From: Streptomyces sp. NBC_01689
GTDB taxonomy: Bacteria; Actinomycetota; Actinomycetes; Streptomycetales; Streptomycetaceae
DNA: 64,000 nucleotides
Direction: 5' to 3'
Assembly: GCF_036250675.1 (NCBI RefSeq)
Contig: NZ_CP109592.1
Coordinates: 3,844,001 to 3,908,000 of the forward strand
Shown: positions 25,322-34,931 of the stretch, in pieces
Numbering within the stretch: the stretch's first letter is position 1
Layout of the letters: each line of letters opens with the position of its first letter
Position numbers and translations under genes: made by a program
The notes under the pieces: generated by a model
The model's database searches: none
What the model was told of the DNA's origin: nothing
Seen by the model: the letters and a program-made list of their open reading frames with translations, nothing else

Positions 25322-26692
25322 TCAGCGCGGCACGGCCCTCAGCAGCAGCCGGTGCGGTCGCAGCGTGATGCCGACGCGGGTCGTGTCGTTCGACTCCGGC
25401 ACCTTCTCCAGGCGCCACCGCGACGCGACCGTCGCCGTGATCAGGCTGAGCTGCGCCATCGAGAAGTGGTCGCTCGGACACTTCCGGTTGCCCACGCTGA
25501 AGGGGCTCATGGCGTACTTCGGCACCTCCCCGGCGCGTTCCGGAAGCCAGCGGTCGGGGTCGAAATCCAGGTGCCGGCCGTACGACCGCGGATCGCGCTG
25601 GATCGCGTACGGGCTGTAGACGATGTCGGCACCGGCCGGAATCCGATAGCCCCCGAGCTCCGTTTCGGTCACCGCGCGCCGCGTCAGAATCCATACCGCG
25701 GGACGCAGCCGCATCGCTTCCACGACGACATTGTTCGTGTGCGACAGCTTCCGGACGTCGTCGAATGCGACCGGCCGCCCCCCGGCGACGGATTCCACCT
25801 CCTCGGCCACCCGGGCGGCGTGTTCCGGGTGTTCCACGAGAACCTGCAGCAGCCACATGATCGTGGATGCGACGGTTTCGCTGCCGGGGGTGAGTATCGC
25901 GACGACTTGGTCGTGGATCTCCTGTTCCCCGATCGGCTCGCCGTTCTCGTCCTTCGCTTCCAGCAAGGCCGTCAGCAAATCGTCCGGCTTTTGACCAGAT
26001 GCGCGGCGTTCGGCGATGATCTCGTCGACCAGGACATGCAAATCGGCCAATGCGCGGTCGAATTTGCGGTTGGCCGGAAGCGGCAACCGATAGAGCGGGC
26101 CGGCCGGGATCACCATCCGCCGGTACATGCCGCGGAAGACGGTGGCGAGCGCGACGCTGAGGCGCTCGGCGCGCTCGTCCATGTACTCGCCGCGCAGCAG
26201 ACAGCGGGCCGCGATGCGCACGGCGACCCGGAACGACTCCGAGGTGCAGTCGACGGGCTCCCCCGACGCCATGCGCTCGGCGAGGGCCCGGGCCTCCTCC
26301 TCCATGACCGGCCCGTACGCGGGGATGATGTCGAGCCGGAACGCGGGCTGGATGGTCCGCCGCTGACGGCGGTGCCGGGGCCCGTTGGCGGTGGCCACCC
26401 CCTCCTTGCCGAGCAGGCCCTCCAGGGACTCCCAGAGCGGTCCGTCGATCTTGAAGTCGGGGCTCAGCGCCATCGCGCCGGTGAGGGCGGGCGAGGTGAG
26501 CGCGTACACCGTCTTGGGGCCCAGCCGGAGCCGCACCACCTCGCCGTGCTCACGGAGCCGGGCGAAGAGGCCCAGCGGGTCGCGGACCAGCTGCCAGCCG
26601 TGGCCGAGGACGGGGACACCGCCTCCGGCGAGGGGCGGGGCGGGCAGCTCCGGCGCCTCGGGGTGCGCGGGCTTCACGGACTCGACGGTCAT
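25322..26692 (-). CDS. cyp170A1: Cytochrome P450 CYP170A1-like, albaflavenone synthase
   Basis: The 456-residue P450 has the I-helix GSETVAST, the ExxR helix EAMRLRP and the haem loop [13 protein letters not shown] with the thiolate Cys near residue 405. In S. coelicolor this enzyme oxidises epi-isozizaene through albaflavenols to albaflavenone and also has a second, terpene synthase activity making farnesene. The Asp-rich stretch [17 protein letters not shown], near the region implicated in that activity, is present. It overlaps the eizA stop by four bases (ATGA), forming a two-gene operon. Confidence 0.95.
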   Translation of the reverse strand: MTVESVKPAHPEAPELPAPPLAGGGVPVLGHGWQLVRDPLGLFARLREHGEVVRLRLGPKTVYALTSPALTGAMALSPDFKIDGPLWESLEGLLGKEGVATANGPRHRRQRRTIQPAFRLDIIPAYGPVMEEEARALAERMASGEPVDCTSESFRVAVRIAARCLLRGEYMDERAERLSVALATVFRGMYRRMVIPAGPLYRLPLPANRKFDRALADLHVLVDEIIAERRASGQKPDDLLTALLEAKDENGEPIGEQEIHDQVVAILTPGSETVASTIMWLLQVLVEHPEHAARVAEEVESVAGGRPVAFDDVRKLSHTNNVVVEAMRLRPAVWILTRRAVTETELGGYRIPAGADIVYSPYAIQRDPRSYGRHLDFDPDRWLPERAGEVPKYAMSPFSVGNRKCPSDHFSMAQLSLITATVASRWRLEKVPESNDTTRVGITLRPHRLLLRAVPR

Positions 26693-27774
26693 GACTCACC
26701 TGCCGCTTCGTTGTTGACGTACGGGGGTGTGGACCGGTCGTCCCAGCTGTCGACGGTGTACCGGCCGGATTCGTGGTGGAACCAGTAGACGGCGCTGAAC
26801 CAGTTCCTCATGTTGCCGAGGCAGGACTTCACCGCGACGCTCAGTTCTTTTCCGCGTACGGAGCCGTCCGCGAGCATGTCGGCGAACTCGTCGAGTTCCG
26901 CCTCCGCCTCCAGGAATTCTGCGATGCATTCCTCGACCCGCTGCCGAATGTCCGTGACGGCGCCCTCCAGAGTCATCCCCTCGTGCTGAATGAGACTGAT
27001 TCCGAGATTGTGCACCTCGTCGCCCGCTATTTCTTTCGGCAGCGAACAGAGGTCGTTGTACCACGCGGCGAATTCCTGACTCAGCAGGGCCGCCCGCCGA
27101 TATACGGAGCTGTTCCGCACGGCGGCGGGGAGTTCACAGCCCGCGCTCGGCTCCAGGAGATCGGTCCAGATCCAGTGGGCGAAGGTGAGCCGACGGAGTT
27201 CGAGATACTCCTCGACCGTGGGTACGGTCTTCGAGACACGGTTCTGGAACTCCCGGTCGTACGCCTCGATCACCGCGTGGAAGTGCCGCGCGAAGCGCGC
27301 GTTCCACTTCTCGCCCAGGAACGAGTACAGCCGCACCACACTGTCCGCGAACCCCGCGACCAGGGGGTCCGGGTGGTGCAGGTGTTCCCTGGGGGAGTCG
27401 AGCGCCTCGTGGAGTTGGAACCTGAGCCTCCGCCAGGCCGCCGGCCGGCCGTGGACGACGTCCCGGTCGTGCCGGTCGTCCCAGACGAAGAACCACGCGC
27501 TGTAGTCCGCTATCGCCTGCATGACCTCGTCGGGCGCCCCCATGTAGTAGCCCGCCATCAAGTCCGTATAGCAAAGGCCGTCGGCATATTCGTCGACCTT
27601 GTCGGCGGGCATGAGACGTTTTTCCCGGAGCCACGAACGCGTGTTCTCCTGGAGCCTGGGCCAATACGGGTGCAGTTGACGGGGAAACCCGGCCTCGATC
27701 ACCGGGAGTGAGAGCGCCGGTGGAACCGCGATCACGGTCGGTGTCGATGAAGTGCCGTGTGAGAAAGCATGCAC
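26689..27774 (-). CDS. eizA: Epi-isozizaene synthase (class I sesquiterpene cyclase)
   Basis: The 361-residue enzyme cyclises farnesyl diphosphate to epi-isozizaene, the precursor of albaflavenone. Metal motifs are intact: the Asp-rich DDRHD at residues 99-103 and the NSE triad N240, S244, E248 in NDLCSLPKE. The aromatic pocket residues in WFFVWDD are also present. GTG 27774 follows GAGAGGGG at a good spacing and gives the same length as the characterised S. coelicolor enzyme. It is the first gene of the eizA-cyp170A1 operon. The product is a volatile sesquiterpene made in the cytoplasm. Confidence 0.97.
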   Translation of the reverse strand: MHAFSHGTSSTPTVIAVPPALSLPVIEAGFPRQLHPYWPRLQENTRSWLREKRLMPADKVDEYADGLCYTDLMAGYYMGAPDEVMQAIADYSAWFFVWDDRHDRDVVHGRPAAWRRLRFQLHEALDSPREHLHHPDPLVAGFADSVVRLYSFLGEKWNARFARHFHAVIEAYDREFQNRVSKTVPTVEEYLELRRLTFAHWIWTDLLEPSAGCELPAAVRNSSVYRRAALLSQEFAAWYNDLCSLPKEIAGDEVHNLGISLIQHEGMTLEGAVTDIRQRVEECIAEFLEAEAELDEFADMLADGSVRGKELSVAVKSCLGNMRNWFSAVYWFHHESGRYTVDSWDDRSTPPYVNNEAAGES

Positions 27775-27992
27775 GAACAAACCCCTCTCAGCCGCCAGTT
27801 GACGCGCGCCCCTCTCGTCGTGCCGGGCGTGCGCCGTTGCGTATCCCCGCACTTCCCATTCAGCACCACAACTGACTGTTCTGGGAATGCATTTGCTCCG
27901 CCCACTGGCGGAGAGTGCCGAGAATCCACCCTTGTATGACTGAATATGGATCATTAGAGGAGCGAAGGGGATCGAACGTGCGACGCACATAC
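27775..27992 (-). promoter_or_regulatory. Upstream region of eizA
   Basis: This AT-richer stretch carries the eizA control region. Visible features are a perfect hairpin CTCCGCC-CACT-GGCGGAG at 27896-27913 in the presumed leader and an AT-rich segment around 27930-27955. No hexamer pair can be assigned with confidence. Confidence 0.4.
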
Positions 27993-28033
27993 GAACGGCG
28001 CCTGGTCGGAAGGTCCCTGACCAGGCGCCGTTC
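27993..28033 (-). terminator. Terminator after def
   Basis: A perfect 15-bp stem GAACGGCGCCTGGTC (27993-28007) pairs with 28019-28033 around an 11-base loop, about 70 bases past the def stop. Confidence 0.85.
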
Positions 28034-28101
28034 GCGCGGGGCCCACGAAAGATCGCGAACCCCTTCTGTCGTTCTCCGTCTCAGCCGTTCACGGCCGTGG
28101 C

Positions 28102-28752
28102 TCAGTCGTTCGCGACGACCGGGTAGCGGGGCTCGTTCTCGGACATCTGGCGCAGCGCGTCCTTGCGGTCGCGCTTGGAGAGCCGGTCGATGTAGAGGTA
28201 GCCGTACAGGTGGTCGGTCTCGTGCTGGAGGCAGCGCGCGAAGTAGCCCGTGCCCCGCACCTTGACCGGGTTGCCCTTCTCGTCCTGTCCGGTGACCTCG
28301 GCGTAGTCCGGGCGGGCGAGCGGCGCGTAGGCGGTCGGCACGGAGAGGCAGCCCTCGTTGCTCTCGTCCAACTGGCGCCGCTCGGCGGGCAGGTCGACGA
28401 GGACCGGGTTGCAGACGACACCGACGTGCCGCGTGCCCTCGTCGTCCTGGCAGTCGTAGACGAAGACCTTCAGGTCCACGCCGATCTGGTTGGCGGCCAG
28501 GCCCACGCCCTCGGCGGTGCGCTGGCTCGCGAACATGTCGTCGACCAGCCGGCCGAGTTCGTCGCCGAACTCCGTGACGTCCGCGCACTCCTTGTGGAGC
28601 ACCGGGTTGCCGACAACCGTGATCGGCCGCGAGGTCCCGCGCTCGCGGTAGGCCGACTCACGCTCCTCGCACTCCTCGGTGTCGATGACGAAACCCTCGT
28701 CGTCCACGGGGAGCACGCCCGCGTGCTGCTGTTCGGTGTCCTGCTGCGCCAT
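28102..28752 (-). CDS. def: Peptide deformylase
   Basis: The 216-residue metalloenzyme removes the formyl group from N-terminal methionine of new proteins. All three motifs are present: [17 protein letters not shown] (metal Cys) and QHETDHLYG (two metal His and catalytic Glu). ATG 28752 is taken as the start; the N-terminal 50 residues are longer than in the E. coli enzyme, as in other actinobacterial type I deformylases. It has its own terminator. The gene upstream (TPR protein) ends about 100 bases away on the same strand. Confidence 0.95.
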   Translation of the reverse strand: MAQQDTEQQHAGVLPVDDEGFVIDTEECEERESAYRERGTSRPITVVGNPVLHKECADVTEFGDELGRLVDDMFASQRTAEGVGLAANQIGVDLKVFVYDCQDDEGTRHVGVVCNPVLVDLPAERRQLDESNEGCLSVPTAYAPLARPDYAEVTGQDEKGNPVKVRGTGYFARCLQHETDHLYGYLYIDRLSKRDRKDALRQMSENEPRYPVVAND

Positions 28753-28854
28753 GACCGACGTACGCCTTCCTGGAATCCATGAGAGTGCTGCGGGCATACA
28801 GCCTACGGGGCCCGGCGCACCCGTCGGCAGCCGTCCGCGTCCGGCGCCACCCGG

Positions 28855-29835
28855 CTAACAGACCTCTTCGAGGTCCCGCCAGTCCCGGGAGTCGGGGCTG
28901 TCGGCGACCCAGCCGTCGAGCAGACCGCGCACCAGCGAGGCCGGCGCCGCGAGCCCGCACTCCCGCTCGGGCACCCACAGCTGCCCGTCCGTGCGGTGAC
29001 CGAGCGGGCCCGGATGCCCCGGCTCGCTGTGGTCGTGCGGGTCGAGGTGCTCGCCGTCGCCCTCGTCGGAGGGCATCCGGGACTCGGAACACATCCGGCA
29101 CAGCAGCCGTACGGAGGAGGACCAGTCCTCGGCGGCGAATCCGGCGTCGGCCGCGAGCTGCTCCAGCGCGTCCCGGTCCTCCTCCGTGGCCGCCTCCAGC
29201 AGGACGACCCAGGTCGGCACCGGGGACGGCGCCCACAGCTCGATCTCGTCGAAGACGGGGTAGGCGTGCCCGGCGGCGGTGGTCCGCTCGCCGTGCGGCA
29301 CCCCGTCGTGCAGGACGACCTCGCCCCAGCGCCGCCCGGAGGACGGAAGCGGAATGGACAGCACCTCGATCCGCGCCGGATCGAGCCTGCGGCCCCACAC
29401 GACCTCGGCCTCGCCCTCCGGCGACAGCCGCACGGCCGCGCTGCCGAGGTCCATGCCCGCCGGCTCCCCGGAGACGGCGGCTCCGCCGGGCACCCGCAGC
29501 CCGTAGGCCTGCCAGGCGCGGCGGGCCAGCGGCCAGTCCTGCAGGGCGGTGGCGGCGATGCCGACGTTCCACCAGTCGGGGGCGCCCGCCTCCCGGTCCA
29601 GCAGCGCGACGGCGCGCAGCCCGGCCGCTCTGGCCTGCTCCCAGTCGTGCCGGAACTTGTGCAGCAGGGCCAGGTTGAACCAGGACTCGGACAGCCACGG
29701 CTCCAGGTCCGCGGCGCGTGTCAGCAGCGCTCCCGCGTCCTCGTACCGGCCGTCACCGATCAGCGTGAACGCGCGGTCGGTGGCCTGCCGCCATGAGGCG
29801 GAGGGCCGGTGTCGTCCCTTGCCGAAGATCCTCAC
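28855..29835 (-). CDS. Tetratricopeptide repeat protein, unknown function
   Basis: The 326-residue protein begins RIFGKGRHRPSASWRQATDR and has TPR-like helices over about residues 15-120 (DAGALLTRAADLEPWLSESW, then a HDWEQARAAGLRAVALL repeat). The rest is acidic and contains no known domain, with CRMC and EREC cysteines that could bind metal. GTG 29835 is preferred; ATG 29985 would add 50 Arg/Ser-rich residues encoded by a region with a 15-base direct repeat. It follows two HD-domain genes on the same strand. A scaffolding role is the most that can be said. Confidence 0.75.
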   Translation of the reverse strand: MRIFGKGRHRPSASWRQATDRAFTLIGDGRYEDAGALLTRAADLEPWLSESWFNLALLHKFRHDWEQARAAGLRAVALLDREAGAPDWWNVGIAATALQDWPLARRAWQAYGLRVPGGAAVSGEPAGMDLGSAAVRLSPEGEAEVVWGRRLDPARIEVLSIPLPSSGRRWGEVVLHDGVPHGERTTAAGHAYPVFDEIELWAPSPVPTWVVLLEAATEEDRDALEQLAADAGFAAEDWSSSVRLLCRMCSESRMPSDEGDGEHLDPHDHSEPGHPGPLGHRTDGQLWVPERECGLAAPASLVRGLLDGWVADSPDSRDWRDLEEVC

Positions 29836-29873
29836 GATTCCCGCCTGCCAGTTCCTTGCGATTCCCGCCTGCC
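29835..29873. repeat. 15-base direct repeat before the TPR gene
   Basis: CGATTCCCGCCTGCC occurs at 29835-29849 and 29859-29873, 24 bases apart and identical. On the minus strand it reads GGCAGGCGGGAATCG, and the second copy touches the chosen GTG start. If the longer start is used, it encodes a repeated QAGI peptide. Confidence 0.8.
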
Positions 29874-29988
29874 GGTCGCTCGAAGAGTCTCTGGAGGACA
29901 GCGCGGCCACGGGCCGTCCCGTGCCCCCGAACACCCTCTTCCTCGCATCCAACCACGTACCGTCGGACGGCCGCTCATTACCCATGGG

Positions 29989-31332
29989 TTACCCAGCCTG
30001 GGGCAGGGTAAGGCTGCCCCGCAACAGGACCCTGGCCAGCGACTCCACGACCTCGGGCTGATGATCGCGGGCCGTGGCCAGCCGCAGTTTCTCCAGGGCG
30101 GTCAGGGGCCCTCCGGGTCCCGCTTCCCTGGCCAGCTCCTCGTACGCGTTCACCGTCCGTACGATCCGGGCGCTCACCGGCTGCTCCCGGTAGGGGTCCG
30201 CCTGCCGCTCCACCACCACCGCGACCTCGGCGTCCACCCCGGTCTGGCGGACGACCGCGCCGCCGAGCAGGGCGATACGCCGCTGCTCCTCGGCGGGGAG
30301 CACGGAGGTGGCACCGGCCGGGACCGGATCGACGAGGCTGAGCTGTCCGATGTCGTGCATCAGGGCCGCGTACTCCAGAACGGTCAGGTGGGGCTCGCAG
30401 AGGCCCAGCTCGCGCCCGACGGCGCGGCTGAGCGCCGCCACTCTGCGGGCGTGCCCCGCGGGGGTGCAGCCGGCGATCTCGGTGGCGCGCGCGAGGGAGG
30501 CGATGGTCTGCCGGTAGGTGACCCGTACGGCCGCGTACCGCCGGAAGGACAGCTGGGTCAGGAGCAGCGGCAGCGAGAACACCGGCAGCGCCCACAGCCC
30601 GACCACCGCCACGGCGAGCGACATCACCGCCCCGGTCGCGCAGACCGCGGAGCCGATGCCGAGCGTGGCCCGCAGCTCCTCCCGCAGCAGCGGTCCGAAG
30701 GGCCAGCGGGTCCGGGCGTGCGCGGTCGCGGCCGCGAGCACCGCGTCGCACAGCGCGGTCAGCACCAGCAGGGCGACCAGCAGCAGCGCGTAAGAGGGAC
30801 CGTCCCACCCCATCAACCTCCCCCGGTCGTAGAGAGGTTGGAAGCAGACGACGGCGAAGGCGACGGTCAGCACGCGCCGGGTGAGGTGGTCGAGCACCTG
30901 GCCGCCGCGGGCCACGTGCGGCACGCAGCCCAGCAGCGCGGCGGCCCCCACGACGGCCACGACCTGGAGCGCGCCGTGATGCCCGGGGTGTCCCGCCTGC
31001 TCGCCGAGCAGCGCGTAGGACAGCGCGCCCGCGGCTCCGAGGGGAGCGGACTCCCGGTCCTCGGTGCCGCTCCAGCGGGCGAGTTCCCCCACGGCGACGA
31101 GGACACCGAAGGCGAGTGCCGTCCCGCGGGCATCGACACCGTTCCAGAGGGTGTGGGCCAGGGCGACGGCGCCGAGCAGGGCGGCACCGGTGCGGGCGCA
31201 CGTACCGAAGACGTCGGGGCGCGGTGCGGCGGGGGTGCGGCGGGCGGAAACTCTGCGGCCCCCGTGGTCCGGGTGGGCCTCACGGCCTTCGCGCCGGTGC
31301 GAGGAGGCCCCGCTCCGTTCCGCGGGGTTCAC
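29989..31332 (-). CDS. Membrane protein with degenerate HD domain
   Basis: The 447-residue protein has about eight hydrophobic segments in its first 250 residues and an HD domain at the C-terminus (HARRVAALSRAV, LMHDIGQLSLVDP). It has one HD doublet but lacks the HHE and DGSGYP blocks, so it is unlikely to hydrolyse cyclic di-GMP and may act as a sensor or partner. GTG 31332 overlaps the stop of the intact HD-GYP gene (GTGA) and follows GGAGAG, so the two are translated together. Confidence 0.8.
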   Translation of the reverse strand: MNPAERSGASSHRREGREAHPDHGGRRVSARRTPAAPRPDVFGTCARTGAALLGAVALAHTLWNGVDARGTALAFGVLVAVGELARWSGTEDRESAPLGAAGALSYALLGEQAGHPGHHGALQVVAVVGAAALLGCVPHVARGGQVLDHLTRRVLTVAFAVVCFQPLYDRGRLMGWDGPSYALLLVALLVLTALCDAVLAAATAHARTRWPFGPLLREELRATLGIGSAVCATGAVMSLAVAVVGLWALPVFSLPLLLTQLSFRRYAAVRVTYRQTIASLARATEIAGCTPAGHARRVAALSRAVGRELGLCEPHLTVLEYAALMHDIGQLSLVDPVPAGATSVLPAEEQRRIALLGGAVVRQTGVDAEVAVVVERQADPYREQPVSARIVRTVNAYEELAREAGPGGPLTALEKLRLATARDHQPEVVESLARVLLRGSLTLPQAG

Positions 31333-32708
31333 GGGACTCTCCGGCCCGCGCTGTCGGCGGGGCGGGGGTCCGGCGGGCCGGGGACGGGGGGTGCCGCCCG
31401 GTCCTCGCCGGCGGTCACCGCGGGGTTCCAGCCGTGCCGGTCCAGGGCCCGGACGAGGGCGTGCACCATCCCGGGGTCGAACTGTGCCCCGGCACAGCGC
31501 TCCAGCTCCGCCAGCGCCGCCGGCACCGGCCGGGCCCTGCGGTAGGAGCGGGTCGACGTCATCGCGTCGAAGGCGTCGGCGACCGCCACCACCCGGGCGA
31601 ACTCCGGGATCTGCCCTCCGACCAGTCCGTACGGGTAGCCGCTCCCGTCGAGCCGCTCGTGATGATGGAGGATCGCCGAGCGGGCCTCCCCGAGGAAGCC
31701 GATCCCGCGCACCATCTCGTGGCCGTACTCGGGATGCAGCTCGATGATCCGCCGTTCGTCGGGGGTGAGCGGCCCGTCCTTGCGCAACAGCCTGGTGGGC
31801 ACCCCGAGTTTGCCCACGTCGTGCAGGATCCCGGCGAACCGCAGCACCTCGGCCCGCTCGTCGTCCATGCCGAGTTCGCGCGCGATCATCATGGAGGCCT
31901 GCCCGACCCGCTCGCTGTGTCCGCGGGTGTAGCCGTCCTTGATGTCCACGGCCTGCACGAGGGCCCGGATGGTGGCCTGATGGGCGGCCCGCTCCCGGTG
32001 GTACTGGGCGAACACCCAGCAGGAGACGTACATCGGCAGCAGGACGAGGAGCGCGGAGACCGGCCCGTACGGGCTGCGCCACAGCACCGCCATCATCAGT
32101 CCCGCGAGTCCGTGCACGGCGACGGGGGCGAGGGAGCGGGAGAGAAGACCGCGCCAGGCAGCGCGTACCGGTACCCGTTCGGCCAGGGCCAGGATGCCGC
32201 CGTCGAGGAGGGTGAGCACCAGGCAGAAGGCGAGCACCGCGGCGCCGGCGGGGACCAGCGCGTACGGGAAGCGGGGGCCGACGACGGCGTCCGGGCCGTC
32301 CAGCGCCCGGTGCACAAGAGAGGCCGCCCAGACGGCGACGGTGAGGCGTGCCGCGCGCCAGATCCGGCGCGGTCCGCGCGGGCGCCGCTCCACCCGGGCC
32401 AGCAGCGCCCCCGGCAGCGCGACGAGCGCGGCGGCGGACGGGGGCAGCAGAAAGGCACCGGCGAGCAGCACGGGAAGGAAGGTGCGGAAGGTGCCCGGAC
32501 CCCGCGGTGCACGCCGTCCGGCTCCTCGGGTGGCGGCGCCTCCGGAGCCGTGCGGCAGGGTGATCCGCTCGCATCCGGCGTACAGCGCGGCCAGCAGGGC
32601 GACGATCCACCAGGAGGTGCGGGCGGCCGGCGGGACGGCGAGGCAGGCGAGGGCGGCGAGTACGGCACAGGCCACGTACACCCGGGCCCACGCCGGAATC
32701 GTCGCCAT
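31329..32708 (-). CDS. Membrane-bound HD-GYP phosphodiesterase
   Basis: The 459-residue protein has about seven or eight membrane segments in its first 250 residues and a complete HD-GYP domain: IKDGYTRGHSERVG, LHDVGKLGVP, HPEYGHEMV, HHHERLDGSGYPYGL and ADAFDAMTS. HD-GYP enzymes degrade cyclic di-GMP, which in Streptomyces controls development, so the substrate is likely but not proven. ATG 32708 begins just before the first membrane segment. It is first in a two-gene unit with a degenerate paralogue, suggesting a heteromeric sensor. Confidence 0.85.
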   Translation of the reverse strand: MATIPAWARVYVACAVLAALACLAVPPAARTSWWIVALLAALYAGCERITLPHGSGGAATRGAGRRAPRGPGTFRTFLPVLLAGAFLLPPSAAALVALPGALLARVERRPRGPRRIWRAARLTVAVWAASLVHRALDGPDAVVGPRFPYALVPAGAAVLAFCLVLTLLDGGILALAERVPVRAAWRGLLSRSLAPVAVHGLAGLMMAVLWRSPYGPVSALLVLLPMYVSCWVFAQYHRERAAHQATIRALVQAVDIKDGYTRGHSERVGQASMMIARELGMDDERAEVLRFAGILHDVGKLGVPTRLLRKDGPLTPDERRIIELHPEYGHEMVRGIGFLGEARSAILHHHERLDGSGYPYGLVGGQIPEFARVVAVADAFDAMTSTRSYRRARPVPAALAELERCAGAQFDPGMVHALVRALDRHGWNPAVTAGEDRAAPPVPGPPDPRPADSAGRRVP

Positions 32709-32968
32709 CTCCTGGTCCCCTCCCCCGCTCAGGTTCCGGAGCCTAGGGGCGCGGCGCGGGGGCGGGGGCGGCAACGGCCGAATCCGCGGGCCCGGGGCCC
32801 GCGGATTCGCACGTTCGGGTGATAACCGGACGATCTCCCCGACCTGTCCGCGTGTTCGCGGGGTCGGTCGGGACACCAGGAGATCGGACACCACGACGTC
32901 GGACTCCGGGAGCCGGAGCCCCGGGGCCCGACACGGTCAGGCACCGGGGCGCGGGGGTGTCCGGAGGT

Positions 32969-33271
32969 TCAGGACTCCTGCGGGGTGGCGCTGACGTCGT
33001 GCTCCGGCACCGTCTGCCCGGAGCGGATCAGGTCGATGCGGCCCATCACCTTCGCCCGCAGGTCGGTCGGAACGTCGTCCTGCCCGCAGCACCGCTTGAC
33101 CAGCTTCTTCACGGCCTGCTCCAGGCCGTACTTCTCGAGACACGGAGAGCACTCCTCGAAGTGCACCTCGAACTTGGTGCAGTCCGCGTCCGGCATCTCA
33201 TGGTCGAGGAACTCGTAAAGATGGTCGAGTACCTCACTGCAATCCGTCTCGTGCGGCTCTCCGCAGCTCAT
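32969..33271 (-). CDS. rsrA: Redox-sensitive zinc anti-sigma factor RsrA
   Basis: The 100-residue protein carries the ZAS signature H37-x3-C41-x2-C44 with C11, and C61 and C62. These positions equal those of S. coelicolor RsrA: Zn is held in the reduced form, and disulphide formation releases the sigma factor. It binds SigR in the cytoplasm. Its ATG overlaps the sigR stop (ATGA), ensuring balanced synthesis. A run of Glu/Ala with no further motif follows. Confidence 0.96.
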   Translation of the reverse strand: MSCGEPHETDCSEVLDHLYEFLDHEMPDADCTKFEVHFEECSPCLEKYGLEQAVKKLVKRCCGQDDVPTDLRAKVMGRIDLIRSGQTVPEHDVSATPQES

Positions 33272-33951
33272 GAGCCCGAGCCTTTCGCTTCGTTCGACTC
33301 TCCGGCGCCGGCCGGGACCAGCCCGCGGTCACGGGCGTAGTCCTCGAGCATGCCGCGCAGTTGACGGCGGCCCCGGTGCAGCCGGGACATCACCGTGCCG
33401 ATGGGTGTCCCCATGATGTCCGCGATCTCCTTGTACGCAAAGCCCTCGACGTCCGCGAGATAGACGGCGATGCGGAATTCCTCGGGAATCGCCTGCAGCG
33501 CTTCCTTGACGTCCGAGTCGGGCAGGTGGTCGAGCGCCTGCGACTCGGCCGACCGCAGACCGGTCGACATGTGCGACTCGGCCCGCGCGAGCTGCCAGTC
33601 CTCGATCTCCTCGGCCGCACTGCGCTGGGGTTCGCGCTGCTTCTTGCGGTACGAGTTGATGAAGGTGTTGGTGAGGATGCGGTACAGCCACGCCTTCAGG
33701 TTGGTGCCCTCGCGGAACTGGTGGAAGGACGCGTACGCCTTCGCGTACGTCTCCTGCACCAGGTCCTCGGCGTCGGCCGGGTTCCGCGTCATGCGCAGGG
33801 CCGCCGAGTACATCTGGTCGAGGAATTCGAGCGCGTCCCGCTCGAAGCGCGCGGTGCGCTCCGCGGTCGATTCCGCGCCCGTGCCCTGGCCCTCGGGCTG
33901 CTCCGCCTGGCCGTGTTCGGTCCCTGCGTCGGTCCCAGTGACCGGACCCAC
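33268..33951 (-). CDS. sigR: ECF sigma factor SigR (thiol stress)
   Basis: From GTG 33951 the protein has 227 residues, exactly the length I recall for S. coelicolor SigR. Region 2 ([37 protein letters not shown]) and region 4 ([20 protein letters not shown]) are complete. It directs transcription of thioredoxin and other thiol-repair genes when RsrA is oxidised. A GGAGGAG precedes the GTG. The frame stays open to ATG 34113, which would add 54 residues and correspond to the unstable SigR' isoform, made when transcription starts at the autoregulated upstream promoter. Confidence 0.96.
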   Translation of the reverse strand: MGPVTGTDAGTEHGQAEQPEGQGTGAESTAERTARFERDALEFLDQMYSAALRMTRNPADAEDLVQETYAKAYASFHQFREGTNLKAWLYRILTNTFINSYRKKQREPQRSAAEEIEDWQLARAESHMSTGLRSAESQALDHLPDSDVKEALQAIPEEFRIAVYLADVEGFAYKEIADIMGTPIGTVMSRLHRGRRQLRGMLEDYARDRGLVPAGAGESNEAKGSGS

Positions 33952-34169
33952 CTCCTCCAGCGATGTGGCGGAACCGAAACCGGTCCCACTCGAATCGGAG
34001 GATAGACGAACATCCACACCCGCCGCCGCCCGAACAGGGGCGGCCTTCGACGCGCGCAGCACCGTCCAGTCCAGCTCAGCGCTGCTGCGACTCGGGCAGA
34101 TGGTCGAACCCATGCGGCGGACTTCCTCTCGTTCGAACGGTTCAGCACGGCGTGCTTCCTGTTCGCGAC

Positions 34170-34195
34170 AACAGCCGACCACCGCGCCGCATTCC
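34170..34195 (-). promoter_or_regulatory. SigR-dependent promoter of sigR
   Basis: On the minus strand GGAAT (34195-34191) is followed after exactly 18 bases by GTT (34172-34170), the SigR consensus. It lies about 57 bases upstream of ATG 34113, so it would drive the longer SigR' message as well as rsrA. This is the autoregulatory promoter expected from S. coelicolor. Confidence 0.8.
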
Positions 34196-34246
34196 CGGCC
34201 GCCGCGCGCGTGACGCGCTCCACGCCGGGGGCGGTGAGGGCCCCGT

Positions 34247-34930
34247 CTACGGCAGTGACGCGCTCCATCGCACGACGCCGTCGGTGACGATCCTCACGGC
34301 CTCGTCCTGGTCGAGCGGCGCGCGCCGGGGGACCGCGAAGCCGTGATCGCCGTACGGCACCTCGATCAGTTCGTACGGGCCCTGCGGGAACTCCTCCGGC
34401 TTCCCGAAGGGGTCGTTCCCACCCTGGACGACGAGGGTGGGGACGCCGGAGCCGAGGAGTTCCCCGGCGCGGGACCGCTCGGGGCGGCCCGGCGGGTGCA
34501 GGGGGAAGCTGAGCGCGAGGACGGCGGCGGCGCCGAGTTCCGTCGCCGTACGGCAGGCGACGCGCGCTCCGGCGCTGCGCCCGCCCGCGATCACGGGGAG
34601 CCCGGACCGCGCGACCGTGGGCCACAGGCCCCGCCATCCCGCGTCCAGCGTCTTCGGGGCGGGCGCCACTTTCTTCCCGGCCACCCGCCAGGGCTGCTCG
34701 ACGAGCGCGACGCTCACCCCGTGGGCGGGCAGCTCCCGCGCCAGCGCCCGCAGGTCCCTGGCCTCGATGCCGCCGCCCGCTCCGTGGCTCACCGCGAGCA
34801 CGAGCCGGGGGTGCTTCGCCCGGTGCCAGGTGAGGCGGGCGGCACCGGCGTCCGTCTCGACGGCCTGTGGCGCCTCGCCCGCCGCACCCGCGTCCGCCGT
34901 GTCCGATCCGATCGCGTTCGAGTTGGTCAC
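34247..34930 (-). CDS. Alpha/beta hydrolase family protein
   Basis: The 227-residue protein resembles the KANL3/Tex30 or dienelactone hydrolase type. Candidate catalytic residues are the nucleophile serine in [11 protein letters not shown], the aspartate in VQGGNDPFG and the histidine in YGDHGF; the oxyanion turn is SHGAGG. The substrate is unknown. GTG 34930 starts one base from the SRAP gene stop, so the two form an operon. The first 30 residues are Ala/Gly/Asp-rich and probably disordered. Confidence 0.8.
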   Translation of the reverse strand: MTNSNAIGSDTADAGAAGEAPQAVETDAGAARLTWHRAKHPRLVLAVSHGAGGGIEARDLRALARELPAHGVSVALVEQPWRVAGKKVAPAPKTLDAGWRGLWPTVARSGLPVIAGGRSAGARVACRTATELGAAAVLALSFPLHPPGRPERSRAGELLGSGVPTLVVQGGNDPFGKPEEFPQGPYELIEVPYGDHGFAVPRRAPLDQDEAVRIVTDGVVRWSASLP

Positions 34931-34931
34931 G

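Noticed and set aside
26600..28000. Start of eizA further upstream (27990)
   Set aside because: The added codons have no RBS and the 361-residue form from GTG 27774 equals the known enzyme length.
31333..32691. N-terminal 450 residues of a 900-codon frame on the minus strand
   Set aside because: It overlaps the HD-GYP gene in another phase; only the part from GTG 31332 downward is a real gene.
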